The position numbers and the translations under genes were made by a program. A DNA stretch of 64,000 nucleotides, from NCBI RefSeq assembly GCF_042665095.1, contig NZ_JBHTBV010000008.1. One strand, 5' to 3'. Numbering within the stretch: the stretch's first letter is position 1; the number at the start of each line of letters is the position of its first letter. Below, in pieces: positions 41,028 to 49,727 of the stretch. The notes beneath the pieces are model-generated. The model did not search any database. It saw only the letters and a list, made by a program, of their open reading frames with translations, and was not told where the DNA came from. This DNA is from Gordonibacter pamelaeae (GTDB taxonomy: Bacteria > Actinomycetota > Coriobacteriia > Coriobacteriales > Eggerthellaceae).

Positions 41028-42878
41028 GTGGAAAAGCAATCATCTGAAAAGCGCTTCGCGCTCTTGATCGACGCCGACAACGTGTCGGCGAAGTATATAA
41101 AGCCCATCACCGACGAGCTGTCGAAGTACGGCACCGTCACCTACAAGCGCATCTACGGCGACTGGACACTCACGCTCCACGCCAAATGGAAGGACGCGCT
41201 GCTGGAGAACTCCATCACGCCCATCCAGCAGTTCGGCTACACGCAGGGCAAGAACGCCACCGACTCGGCCATGATCATCGACGCCATGGACATCCTGTAC
41301 ACGCGCTCGGTGGAGGGCTTCTGCATCGTGTCGAGCGACAGCGACTTCACGCGCCTGGCCAGCCGCATCCGCGAGAGCGGCCTCACGGTCATCGGCATGG
41401 GCGAGAAGAAGACGCCCACGCCGTTCCGCAAGGCGTGCGACATCTTCACCACGTTGGAGCTTCTGCTGGGCGACGCGGGTGGGAAGGCGTCCGGCCGCGG
41501 CAAGGGCCGGGGCGACCAGGCCGGCGCGAACGCCGCCGGCGCGGGCGCGGGCACGGCCACCGCGAGCAAGGAGGAGATCGAGCAGGCCGTGGTGAACATC
41601 ATCACGGACAACCAGAACAACGGGAAGTCCACCGGCCTCGGCGAGGTGGGCAGCCGCCTGCTGAAGCGCTACCCGGACTTCGACGTGCGCAGCTACGGCA
41701 CGAACCTGCTGTCGAAGCTGCTCGACGAGTTCCCGAGCGTGCAGATCACGAAGGACGGCAGTTCGGTGACGGTGGAGCTCGCGGGCGACGACCGCGAGCG
41801 CCGGGGCGGCCGCGGCAAGGACGCCCCGCACGGCGCGGAGGCGCCGGCCGCCGAGGCGTCCGACGCGCAGGCCGAGCAGGAGCCGAAGGGGCCTGCCGGC
41901 GCCGAGGGCGCAGTCGACGCGCAGGCGGAGCCCGTCCCGGCCGAGGGCGCTGACGAGCCGGTGCGGCAGCCGGCTGCGAACGGGGGCGGGGAGGGCGCTT
42001 CCGCGAAGAAGCCCCGTCGCTCCACGCGCCCGGCCTCGCACCGCGGCGGGAAGGGCGACGCCCCGAAGGCGACGGCCGAGGATGCCGTCGAGGCGAAGGG
42101 CGCCGAGGCTCCTGCCCCGGATGCCCCGGCGGAGGAGCCGCAGGACGCTTCGCGCGCCGCGCAGCCCGAGCCTGTCGAAGAGCCTCCCGTGGACAACCGT
42201 CCGGGCCGGGCAGCGCGCTTGAGGGCCGCCGCCGCATGGGCGAACGCCATGGGCGGGCGCAAGGCTGCGGCCAAGGCGAAGCCGGCCGCGCGCAAGGAGC
42301 CGGAGGCGGAGGCGCAGGACGCCCCGGCCGCCCCGCAGGCCGAGGAACCCGCAGGGGTGCGGCAGGGGCAGGCGCCCGCAGCGCCGAAGCCGAAGTCCCG
42401 CCGCAAGCCGGCCGCCAAGGCCGCTGCGGCCCCGCAGCCCGTCGAGCAGGGCGAGGCCCCGGCACAAGCCGCCGAGGCGCCCGCGAAGGCCCCGGCGAGG
42501 GCTTCCGCGAAGGCGGCGCCGAAGCCCACGGCGAAGCGCGCGAAGGCGGCCGGCCCGGCCGAGGCGGCGCGTCCCGCCGAGAAGGCCGCGAAGGCCGGCA
42601 AGGCCCCCAAGTCACCCAAGGCCGCGCAAGCACCCGAGGCTCCCGCGCAGGACGCCCACGCCGCAGGCGGGCCCGAGGAGTACATCCGCCAGACGCTGGC
42701 CGAGGCCGGCCCCGACGGCGTGGCGCTCGCCACGCTCGGCAAGCGCGTGCGCGGCAGGTTCCGCACGTTCAAGCTGCGCGACCTGGGCTATGCCCAGTTC
42801 CGCCCGTACCTCGCCGACCTCGAGGGCGTTGACGTCGAGCAGCGCGACGGCCAGTTCTACGCCCGCCTGGCCCGCTAA
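41028..42878 (+). CDS. NYN-domain protein with two OST-HTH/LOTUS-like domains
   Basis: A GTG start after GAGGAG gives 616 residues. Residues 8-150 form an NYN (PIN-like, DUF88) domain with the acidic set in LLIDADN (Asp 15 and 17), ATDSAMIIDAMD (Asp 79) and VSSDSDFTRL (Asp 104 and 106), the expected metal-binding residues of an RNase. Residues 181-252 look like an OST-HTH/LOTUS domain and 550-616 like a second one, both proposed RNA binders. The middle (about 255-545) is a disordered Ala/Pro/Lys/Glu-rich linker. An RNA-processing or RNA-decay role is inferred. It stands alone between tRNA-His and a terminator. Confidence 0.85.
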   Translation: MEKQSSEKRFALLIDADNVSAKYIKPITDELSKYGTVTYKRIYGDWTLTLHAKWKDALLENSITPIQQFGYTQGKNATDSAMIIDAMDILYTRSVEGFCIVSSDSDFTRLASRIRESGLTVIGMGEKKTPTPFRKACDIFTTLELLLGDAGGKASGRGKGRGDQAGANAAGAGAGTATASKEEIEQAVVNIITDNQNNGKSTGLGEVGSRLLKRYPDFDVRSYGTNLLSKLLDEFPSVQITKDGSSVTVELAGDDRERRGGRGKDAPHGAEAPAAEASDAQAEQEPKGPAGAEGAVDAQAEPVPAEGADEPVRQPAANGGGEGASAKKPRRSTRPASHRGGKGDAPKATAEDAVEAKGAEAPAPDAPAEEPQDASRAAQPEPVEEPPVDNRPGRAARLRAAAAWANAMGGRKAAAKAKPAARKEPEAEAQDAPAAPQAEEPAGVRQGQAPAAPKPKSRRKPAAKAAAAPQPVEQGEAPAQAAEAPAKAPARASAKAAPKPTAKRAKAAGPAEAARPAEKAAKAGKAPKSPKAAQAPEAPAQDAHAAGGPEEYIRQTLAEAGPDGVALATLGKRVRGRFRTFKLRDLGYAQFRPYLADLEGVDVEQRDGQFYARLAR

Positions 42879-42894
42879 GGCGGGCTGCGGACCA

Positions 42895-42938
42895 GCGAGG
42901 CCGGCCCGCCCTTCGGCAGCGGGCCGGCCTCGCGCCCC
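42895..42938 (+). terminator. Terminator of the NYN gene
   Basis: GCGAGGCCGGCCCGC and GCGGGCCGGCCTCGC form a 15-bp stem with a 9-base loop, followed by GCCCCTTTT. Confidence 0.82.
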
Positions 42939-43028
42939 TTTTCAACCGCTCGTTGACGGAGGACGGGTGCCCGTGCGTCCGTGGTATCCTGCCCCTTGAT
43001 CCTGTTTCCATCGAGAAGGAACCTTGCC

Positions 43029-43604
43029 ATGAAGAAGATTCTCGCGATCGTGGCGGCCGTGGCGCTCGTCGCCGTGGGCGTCGTGGGCACGCTCGCGTTC
43101 CAGCGCGCCTTCGAGCCCAGCGTCAAGCTCACCGCCACGTCCATCCAGGAGCAGCTCACGAACTCCAGCGAGCTGGCCACGGCCAAGCTGGAGTACCGCG
43201 GCCTCGTGCGCTATGAGAACGGCGACATCGACTTCATCAACAAGAAGGGCTTCACCATGGTCTACGACGCCGAGGTGCGCGCCGGCGTGGACCTGTCGCA
43301 GGCCTCCGTGGACGTGAGCGGCCGCACCGTCACCGTGCGCCTACCGCAGGCCCGTCTTCTGGGCATCGAGATAGACCCGCACTCCATCGAGTTCTACGAC
43401 TCCGCGTTCGCGCTGTTCAACTGGGAGAACAAGCAGGACACCGCCGAGGCTCTCAAAGCGGCCCAGGCCGACGCCGAGGGCAAGGTCGACCAGACCGGCA
43501 TGATCGAGCAGGCGAACGAGCAGGCCCGCACCCTCGTGGAGAACCTGCTGCACCCGTTCACCGTGGGAGAGGGCGCCTACACGCTGCAGATCGTGGACGC
43601 GTAA
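43029..43604 (+). CDS. DUF4230 family exported or membrane-anchored protein
   Basis: The 191-residue protein has an N-terminal hydrophobic helix (about 4-24, KKILAIVAAVALVAVGVVG) that is a signal anchor, then an extracytoplasmic domain of the DUF4230 type with LTATSIQEQLTNSSELATAKLEY. AGAAGGAACC precedes the ATG. It lies between the NYN gene and convergent sstT. Function of the family is not established. Confidence 0.75.
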   Translation: MKKILAIVAAVALVAVGVVGTLAFQRAFEPSVKLTATSIQEQLTNSSELATAKLEYRGLVRYENGDIDFINKKGFTMVYDAEVRAGVDLSQASVDVSGRTVTVRLPQARLLGIEIDPHSIEFYDSAFALFNWENKQDTAEALKAAQADAEGKVDQTGMIEQANEQARTLVENLLHPFTVGEGAYTLQIVDA

Positions 43605-43606
43605 GA

Positions 43607-43677
43607 GGGGCGCAAACTGCGCCCCATACGGAAACGGCGCGGCGGCCCGGTGGACCGTCGCGCCGTTTCCGTATGGG
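43607..43677. terminator. Two overlapping perfect inverted repeats between convergent genes
   Basis: A short hairpin (GGGGCGCA/TGCGCCCC, 43607-43625) overlaps by three bases a 19-bp perfect inverted repeat with arms 43623-43641 and 43659-43677 and a 17-base loop. They exclude each other partly and could end both the plus-strand gene and sstT. Confidence 0.55.
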
Positions 43678-43699
43678 AAGGGGCTTGCCCCGCCCCGCC

Positions 43700-44956
43700 C
43701 TACGCCAGCTCGTTCTCGTCGAACGCGTCGCGGCCCAGGCGGAAGCTGCGGCCCTCGAGGCGCCGCTGGCGGTACTCCGCCGCGGCGGTGAACAGCACGT
43801 CGGACGAGGAGTTCAGGGCCGTCTCGCACGAGTCCTGAACCACGCCGATGATGAAGCCGATGGCCACCACCTGCAGGGACACGTCGCCGTCTATGCCGAA
43901 TAGCGAGCAGGCCAGGGGTATGAGCAGAAGCGATCCGCCGGCCACGCCCGACGCGCCGCAGGCGGAGGCGGCGGCCAGCGCGCTTAGCACCACGGCGGCG
44001 AGCGGGTTCACGGCGATGTCGAGCGTGTGGGCGGCCGCCATGGCCATGACCGTGATGGTCACGGCCGCGCCCGCCATGTTGATGGTGGCTCCCAGCGGGA
44101 TGGAAACCGAGTAGTTGTCCTTGTCGAGGCCGAGCTTCCGGCAGAGCTCCATGTTCACCGGGATGTTCGCCGCCGAGCTGCGCGTGAAGAACGCCGTGAC
44201 GCCGCTGTCCTTCAGGCACCGCAGCACGAGGGGGTAGGGGTTCGCGCGCACGCAGGCGAACACGATGAGCGGGTTCGCAACGAGGGCGATGAACACCATG
44301 CAGCCCACGAGCACGAGCAGGAGCCGCCCGTACTCGGCGAAGATGTCCAGCCCGTTCTGCGACACGGTGGTGTACACGAGCCCCAGCACGCCGAACGGGG
44401 CGAGCGCGATCACCCAGCGCACCACGGTGGACACGGCGTCCGACACGCTTGCGAACACGTCCTTCACCGTGCCCGACGCCGTGCGCAGCGCGATGCCCAG
44501 CACGACGGCCCATACGAGGATGCCCAGGTAGTTCGCGTTCGCCAGCGCGTCCACGGGGTTCGCCACCATGTTCGAGGCGAGCGTGCCCAGCACCTCGCCG
44601 ATACCCGAGGGCGTGCCCTGGGCCTCCGCCGGGGCCGCCAGCGTCAGATCGGTGGGGAACAGGTAGCTCGCCCCCACGGCCACGAGCGCCGCCGCGAACG
44701 TGCTCACCAGGTAGAGCACCACGACCGTCCGCATGGACCCCGCCGCCTTCGCGTTGGCCAGCGCGCTTGTCACGAGGAAGAACACGAGCACCGGCGCCAC
44801 GGCCTTCAGGGCCGACACGAACAGCGTGCCCAGAAGCCCCACGGCCTCTGCGCTCGGAAACGCGATGCCCAGCGCCGTGCCCACGGCGAGTCCCGCCACG
44901 ATGCGCTTGATAAGGCTGATATCGTTGTATTTGCGCGCAAGCGCCTTGAAGTCCAC
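43700..44956 (-). CDS. sstT: Na+/serine-threonine symporter
   Basis: The 418-residue dicarboxylate/amino acid:cation symporter family protein is close to the length of SstT. Signatures include the N-terminal SLIKRIVAGLAVG, TRSSAANIPVNMELC (the serine-rich re-entrant loop), SIPLGATINMAGAAVTITVM and GFIIGVVQDSCETALNSSSD. It imports serine and threonine with Na+. I chose GTG 44956 after AAGGAG; the frame runs further upstream without homology. It is convergent with the DUF4230 gene. Confidence 0.9.
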   Translation of the reverse strand: MDFKALARKYNDISLIKRIVAGLAVGTALGIAFPSAEAVGLLGTLFVSALKAVAPVLVFFLVTSALANAKAAGSMRTVVVLYLVSTFAAALVAVGASYLFPTDLTLAAPAEAQGTPSGIGEVLGTLASNMVANPVDALANANYLGILVWAVVLGIALRTASGTVKDVFASVSDAVSTVVRWVIALAPFGVLGLVYTTVSQNGLDIFAEYGRLLLVLVGCMVFIALVANPLIVFACVRANPYPLVLRCLKDSGVTAFFTRSSAANIPVNMELCRKLGLDKDNYSVSIPLGATINMAGAAVTITVMAMAAAHTLDIAVNPLAAVVLSALAAASACGASGVAGGSLLLIPLACSLFGIDGDVSLQVVAIGFIIGVVQDSCETALNSSSDVLFTAAAEYRQRRLEGRSFRLGRDAFDENELA

Positions 44957-45072
44957 GTCTGCTCCTTGCCTTCGTTCCCTACGGTTCGGGCGCCTATGAT
45001 AGCAGACCGCGCAACCTGGCCGCGCGCCGCCAAGTTCTGCTATCATGTTCGCTGCGCGAAAAGGGCGCACGT

Positions 45073-45157
45073 GCGGGCGTGGCGGAATTGGCAGACGCGC
45101 CAGATTTAGGTTCTGGTACCGAAAGGTGTGAAGGTTCGAGTCCTTTCGCCCGCACCA
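45073..45157 (+). tRNA. tRNA-Leu (anticodon TAG)
   Basis: An 85-base class II tRNA with acceptor GCGGGCG/CGCCCGC, anticodon loop containing TAG, a long variable arm and encoded CCA. Confidence 0.95.
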
Positions 45158-45221
45158 AGCAAATTTTCTGAATCTAAGCTTCTCCTAAAGAAAAAAACAG
45201 CTTTCCGCATCTAAGGCAGAG

Positions 45222-45821
45222 CTAACCTTTGGCGATATCTAGGGTATATTTATTAATTAGCTTTTCGACTTGATTAGATGAGACCGCCTGAATTGATCTT
45301 TTTGGTAACATTCTGCGGACTCTCATTATGGATTGTGGCGAAACATTACACTCGTCAGATAAATAAGCGGTCCTACGGTATTTAACACCTTTGTTATCCA
45401 GCATTTGCACGAAAAGACGTCTATCAGTTTTTCCCTCTTTATCGAGCATGGATAAAGGAATATTGTATTGTACTCGTTCGCCATTGCCATCGTTAATCCA
45501 TTTATATTTCGCCTTTACATCTAAAGGCGTAATACTTAATGAGCTTTTTGAAATAAAACAAACATAAAGCCTTATTTTCGACAAGCTAACCTTTCCTTTA
45601 CTTTCTACTAAAATTGAGCAGTACTTTATCATATTTGTGTCCCAAAAAGGCCCTGTACTTTCTATCGATACTCTGGGTATGACATTGCTTGGAGCGAGAT
45701 CGTTGCTGATGAAAATCCTTTTGATTTTGTTGCGAAAGACATAGCCGAAAACTGTTAAGAGTGTGGCAACAGCTAAAGCCGCAAGCATATTTGCTAGCAC
45801 ATTGGATAAGAATTCTTCCAC
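45222..45821 (-). CDS. AT-rich orphan membrane protein
   Basis: The gene is strikingly AT-rich and uses AT-ending codons, unlike everything around it. From GTG 45821 (GGGGG seven bases upstream) it encodes 199 residues: one membrane helix at about 8-29, then a basic cytoplasmic-looking stretch (RNKIKRIFI) and a soluble domain with beta-strand character containing FISKSSLSITPLDVKAKYKW. I do not recognise the family. It sits head-on to tRNA-Leu, 64 bp from its 3' end, a favoured place for acquired DNA. Horizontal origin is likely. A defence or accessory role is only a guess. Confidence 0.6.
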   Translation of the reverse strand: MEEFLSNVLANMLAALAVATLLTVFGYVFRNKIKRIFISNDLAPSNVIPRVSIESTGPFWDTNMIKYCSILVESKGKVSLSKIRLYVCFISKSSLSITPLDVKAKYKWINDGNGERVQYNIPLSMLDKEGKTDRRLFVQMLDNKGVKYRRTAYLSDECNVSPQSIMRVRRMLPKRSIQAVSSNQVEKLINKYTLDIAKG

Positions 45822-45975
45822 AGCAAAACCCCCGACAGTAGAGTAATCGTTCTTGTTTACTTCAGTATAAAATATGTTTGCCGCAGCTGCGCAAAATGCG
45901 CGTCCTCGCCCGATTCTCGCCTCGGCCGGGGCGCGTTGCGCTAAACTGGTCGCGGATACGAGGGGGGAGTACGCC

Positions 45976-47301
45976 ATGCGCATGCAGCCACGACCGGAAA
46001 AACTCACGACCGAGGAGCTCGGGCAGATCGCCGGCCTGGACGCGGCCAAGCTCGATATGCTGGCCGCCTGGGCGAACAAGAAGCTCACCTGCGCGCACTG
46101 CAAGCGCTGCACGCTGCGCTGCGAGGTGCTGAAGGAGCCGGACCTGGACATGGGCCAGGTGGAGGAGGGCTACGGCGCCATAGCGGCGCTGCCGTTCGAC
46201 GACCAGCCCGCCGCCGTGCTGCAGCTCGTGCAGGACCGCCCCGAGCTCTACCACGCGCTGCGCCGCTGCTGCTTCTGCGGCTTCTGCACGGCCACGTGCC
46301 AGACCCATGTGCTTGCGCCCGAGCGCATGCGCGACTGGCGCGTGCTGTTCATGCGCGCCGGGCTCATGCCGCCCGACGACTCCAAGCTCGTGATGGTGGA
46401 CAACGAGTGGAACATCTTCAGCGCCTACCGTGCCGTCTACGGCATCGGCTACCCGGAGCTCGCCTCGCTCGAGCAGGCGGCCGAGCACGGGCCGGGCCTG
46501 GCGGACACGCTGTTCTTCCCCGGCTGCTCGTTGGTGAGCTACGCGCCCGAGCTCACGCGCACGGTGGGGAGGTGGCTCACCGACAACGGCGTGGCCTGGG
46601 CGCTCTCCACCGACTGCTGCGGAAGCCCGCTCATGAGCGCCGGGCTGTTCGACCGCGCCGCCGCGCTGCGCCAGCGCATCCTCGACCAGATACGCGCGGC
46701 GGGCATCGTGCGCGTGGTCACGGTGTGCCCCGGCTGCGGGGAGGAGTTCGTGGAGCTCATGGGCGACGAGGTGGACATCGTCCCCTTGCCGGAGCTCCTG
46801 CTGCAGAAGAGCCGCGCCGCCGAGCGCGCCGGCCGCCCCACGGGCTTCGCGCCGCTTCCCGAGCGAAGCGTCACGTTCTTCGACTCGTGCCACGACCGCT
46901 TCGACGGCCGCCACGGCGCCGCCATCCGCGCGCTCGTGGCGCGCAACCTGCCCGGGACGGCCCGCCTGGAGATGGACCACCGCCGCAAGGGCACGCTCTG
47001 CTGCGGGGCGGGCGGCGCCGTGGCGGCCTACGACGGCGACGTCACGGAGCGCCGCGTGTGGCGCATCATCGACGAGGCGCGCGCGACCGGCGCCGAGACA
47101 CTCGTCACCACGTGCCCCACCTGCACCTACACGGTGGCGCAGGCCTGCCTCGGCGCGCCGCCCGAGCGCGGCATCGGCAACCGCCACTACCTGGAGCTGC
47201 TGTTCGGCCAGACCATCGACTGGCCGCAGGTGTTCGCCCAGCTGGGCGGCATGTGGGAAGGCGAGTACGGCCCCTGGCTCACCCAGACGTTCTTCGCCTA
47301 G
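45976..47301 (+). CDS. CCG-domain iron-sulfur protein (HdrD/GlpC-like)
   Basis: The 441-residue protein has an N-terminal pair of ferredoxin-type cysteine clusters (LTCAHCKRCTLRC at about 37-50 and CCFCGFCTATC at about 98-108) and two C-terminal CCG domains (FFPGCS ... CCGSP ... CPGCGEEF; DSCH ... CCGAGG ... CPTCTY). This is the heterodisulfide reductase D / GlpC / LldE electron-transfer pattern. The partner flavoprotein or reductase is not next to it, so the substrate is unknown. GGGGGGAG precedes ATG 45976. Residue 441 ends close to the convergent gene at 47353. Confidence 0.85.
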   Translation: MRMQPRPEKLTTEELGQIAGLDAAKLDMLAAWANKKLTCAHCKRCTLRCEVLKEPDLDMGQVEEGYGAIAALPFDDQPAAVLQLVQDRPELYHALRRCCFCGFCTATCQTHVLAPERMRDWRVLFMRAGLMPPDDSKLVMVDNEWNIFSAYRAVYGIGYPELASLEQAAEHGPGLADTLFFPGCSLVSYAPELTRTVGRWLTDNGVAWALSTDCCGSPLMSAGLFDRAAALRQRILDQIRAAGIVRVVTVCPGCGEEFVELMGDEVDIVPLPELLLQKSRAAERAGRPTGFAPLPERSVTFFDSCHDRFDGRHGAAIRALVARNLPGTARLEMDHRRKGTLCCGAGGAVAAYDGDVTERRVWRIIDEARATGAETLVTTCPTCTYTVAQACLGAPPERGIGNRHYLELLFGQTIDWPQVFAQLGGMWEGEYGPWLTQTFFA

Positions 47302-47352
47302 GAGGGCGCCGCCCGATGCGCGGCCCGGCCGTCGGGAAGGCCGCCGCGGCCC

Positions 47353-47718
47353 TTACGCCAGGAAGCGTCCCAGCAAAAAGCCGGCCACCACGCAGAGCGC
47401 GGCGAACAGGGCCGACAGGCCGATGAGCCGCGCGTCGCGCTTCTCGCGGCGGACGCGCTCGCGCTCGGCACGGTTGCGCTCGAGGAAGAAGGAGTACCCG
47501 TCCGAGGTGATGACCACGATGGTGCCGCGCTTGCCCTCGGCCTTCGCGGCCAGCGCCCCGGCATCGATGAGCTCGGCCTGCAGCTCGTCGTCGGGGCGGT
47601 AGGGGAAGGCGCAGCGGTACACGAGCTCGCCCTCGACGCTGCACGTCGAGCGCTCGTAGTCTATGAGCCGCGCCAGCTCGCGCTCCTGCGGTATGTTCAA
47701 GGAGATGGCCACGCGCAC
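47353..47718 (-). CDS. Hypothetical tail-anchored protein
   Basis: The 121-residue product has a soluble N-terminal domain (RVAISLNIPQERELARLIDYERS, then GTIVVITSDGYSFFLERN), a strongly charged linker (RERVRREKRDAR) and one C-terminal membrane helix at about 98-120. A GTG start at 47718 is used. It would be tail-anchored with its domain in the cytoplasm. No family is recognised. It is convergent with the CCG-domain protein gene and divergent from tig. Confidence 0.55.
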   Translation of the reverse strand: MRVAISLNIPQERELARLIDYERSTCSVEGELVYRCAFPYRPDDELQAELIDAGALAAKAEGKRGTIVVITSDGYSFFLERNRAERERVRREKRDARLIGLSALFAALCVVAGFLLGRFLA

Positions 47719-48056
47719 CTCTCGATCGGTTTCATGATGATGGTTTCCATGATAGCGGGTCGCGGCGGGCGGGGGATGTGGAAAATCGCCGGAGATCAGG
47801 AAACGTCCCGGTACCCGGAGGCTCCGGACGGGCAGCGCGGCGCCTCGCGCCCGCGTACCGCACCTCTTTCGTCGGTTCTTCGTGAACCTGCTTCCTCAAC
47901 CCTACCATATGTGCGATAATTCCGTTTCGGTGTGCCAGAGTGCGACTCGGACGTCTTGCGAGGCCGACGCGGATGCGCGCCGCTAGGGGGCAGCCGCCGA
48001 GAGCACCGCGCACGCTGCCGCGAGGCGATTTATCGGAAATGATGGAGGATAGTTAC
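47719..48056 (+). promoter_or_regulatory. Long 5' region of tig
   Basis: No gene is supported in these 338 bases. TGTGCGATAAT near 47908-47918 resembles an extended -10 element and would give a leader of about 130 bases to the tig start. GGAGGAT at 48045-48051 is the ribosome site. Confidence 0.4.
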
Positions 48057-49556
48057 GTGGAGACAAAAGTTGAGGCATTGCAGGATAACCGCGTCAAGGT
48101 GACCGTTACCGTCGATGCCAAGGATATCGACGCGCGCATCAAGAAGACCTACAAGGACTTCGCGCACAAGTACAACTTCCCCGGGTTCCGCGCCGGCAAG
48201 GCGCCGCGCCCGATCATCGACAACGCGCTGGGCGCCGAGGCGGTTCCCGCCACGGTGACGGACGACGTGGTGAACGAGACCTATCCCCTCGCCATCGACG
48301 AATGCAACCTGTACCCCGTGTCGAAGCCGACGTTCGCCGAGGACATGGGCCTCGTGGCGGCCGGCAAGCCGTTCGAGTACTCGCTCGAGGTGGAGGTCAA
48401 GCCGGAGCTGGAGCTCTCCAGCTACGAGCCGGTGGAGATCGACATGCCCGCCGAGGGCGCGAGCGACGCCGAGGTCGACGACCAGATCGACCAGCTCCGC
48501 GAGCACTACTACGACTACGAGGACGCCGCCGCGGCCACGAAGGTCAAGGAGGACAGCTACCTCGACCTGGGCATGAAGGCCACCGACGACGCCGGCGAGG
48601 ACATCGCCTCCCTGACATCTCCCACGCGCCTCTACGGCCTGGGCACCGGCCTGTTCCCGGCCGCGTTCGACGCCGAGCTCGTGGGCATGAAGAAGGGCCA
48701 GAAGAAGGAGTTCTCCATCGACGTGCCGGCCGAGCCGACCGTCATGACGCAGCCCCTCATGGGCAAGACGTCCAAGATCAACTTCGAGGTGGAGGTGCAG
48801 GCCGTCAAGAACAAGGTGCTGCCCGAGGTCACGGACGAGTGGGTCAAGGACACGCTCGGCTTCGAGAACGTGGCCGACCTGCGCACCCGCGTGGCCGACT
48901 CCATCCTGGAGCAGAAGGAAGAGGTGCTGCCCCGCATCAAGGAGAACCAGTGCCTCTCCAAGCTGGCCGACCGCCTGCAGGGCGACGTGCCGGAGGCCAT
49001 GTGCGAGGAGGCCGAGACGAGCCTTTTGCAGGACTTCTTCCAGCAGCTGCAGCGCCAGGGCGTGAGCTTCGACGCCTACCTGAAGCAGCAGGGCATCACG
49101 CCCGACCGCTTCAAGGAGGACGTGAAGGCGCAGGCCGCCGACATGACCAAGCAGGACCTCGCGCTCGACGCGTGGGCGCGCCACTACAACATGGAGGTCA
49201 CCGACGAGGATGTGGCCGAGGAGTTCGTGAAGAGCGGCGTGGAGGATCCGAAGAAGCTCCAGGAGGAGTGGCGCCGAAACGGCCAGCTCCACATGGTGAA
49301 GAACGGTATCGCCCGCACGAGGGCCGCCGAGGACGTCATGGAGAAGGCCGTCGTGACCATCGTCGAGCCGGGAGCGGCCGCCGACAAGAAGGACGAGAAG
49401 AAGCCCGCCAAGAAGGCCTCGGCCAAGAAGACCGCCAAGAAGGACGAGGCCAAGGCCGAGGCTACCGAGAAGAAGCCGGCCGCCAAGAAGGCCGCCCCGA
49501 AGAAGGCCAAGAAGGACGAGGCCGCCGACGCCGAGAAGGCCGCGGACGCCGAGTAG
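48057..49556 (+). CDS. tig: Trigger factor
   Basis: Trigger factor is the ribosome-bound chaperone and peptidyl-prolyl isomerase that meets nascent chains at the exit tunnel. The 499-residue protein has the ribosome-docking signature GFRAGKAPRPII at about 44-55, a FKBP-like PPIase domain (around 155-240) and the helical C-terminal chaperone domain. Residues from about 440 onward form an unusual Lys/Ala/Glu repeat tail not needed in the family. I chose GTG 48057, spaced from GGAGGAT; upstream in-frame ATGs at 48040 and earlier do not add homology. clpP and clpX follow, the common order. Confidence 0.95.
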   Translation: METKVEALQDNRVKVTVTVDAKDIDARIKKTYKDFAHKYNFPGFRAGKAPRPIIDNALGAEAVPATVTDDVVNETYPLAIDECNLYPVSKPTFAEDMGLVAAGKPFEYSLEVEVKPELELSSYEPVEIDMPAEGASDAEVDDQIDQLREHYYDYEDAAAATKVKEDSYLDLGMKATDDAGEDIASLTSPTRLYGLGTGLFPAAFDAELVGMKKGQKKEFSIDVPAEPTVMTQPLMGKTSKINFEVEVQAVKNKVLPEVTDEWVKDTLGFENVADLRTRVADSILEQKEEVLPRIKENQCLSKLADRLQGDVPEAMCEEAETSLLQDFFQQLQRQGVSFDAYLKQQGITPDRFKEDVKAQAADMTKQDLALDAWARHYNMEVTDEDVAEEFVKSGVEDPKKLQEEWRRNGQLHMVKNGIARTRAAEDVMEKAVVTIVEPGAAADKKDEKKPAKKASAKKTAKKDEAKAEATEKKPAAKKAAPKKAKKDEAADAEKAADAE

Positions 49557-49574
49557 CGCCGCAGGCGGCCCTTC

Positions 49575-49600
49575 GGACGCGCCCTCCCGGGGGCGCGTCC
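49575..49600 (+). terminator. Hairpin between tig and clpP
   Basis: GGACGCGCCC and GGGCGCGTCC form a perfect 10-bp stem with a 6-base loop. There is no T-run, so termination would be partial at most. Confidence 0.45.
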
Positions 49601-49727
49601 GCTCGTCTCGCCGAGGGTAACGAAACGGTAGCCTGGCCTTGCGTGGCGGCGAAACGTACATCACTATGGCATTAGACGATTCCGTGCGGTCCCGCCGGGG
49701 CCGCGAGCGAAAGCGAGGCAACAAGCT

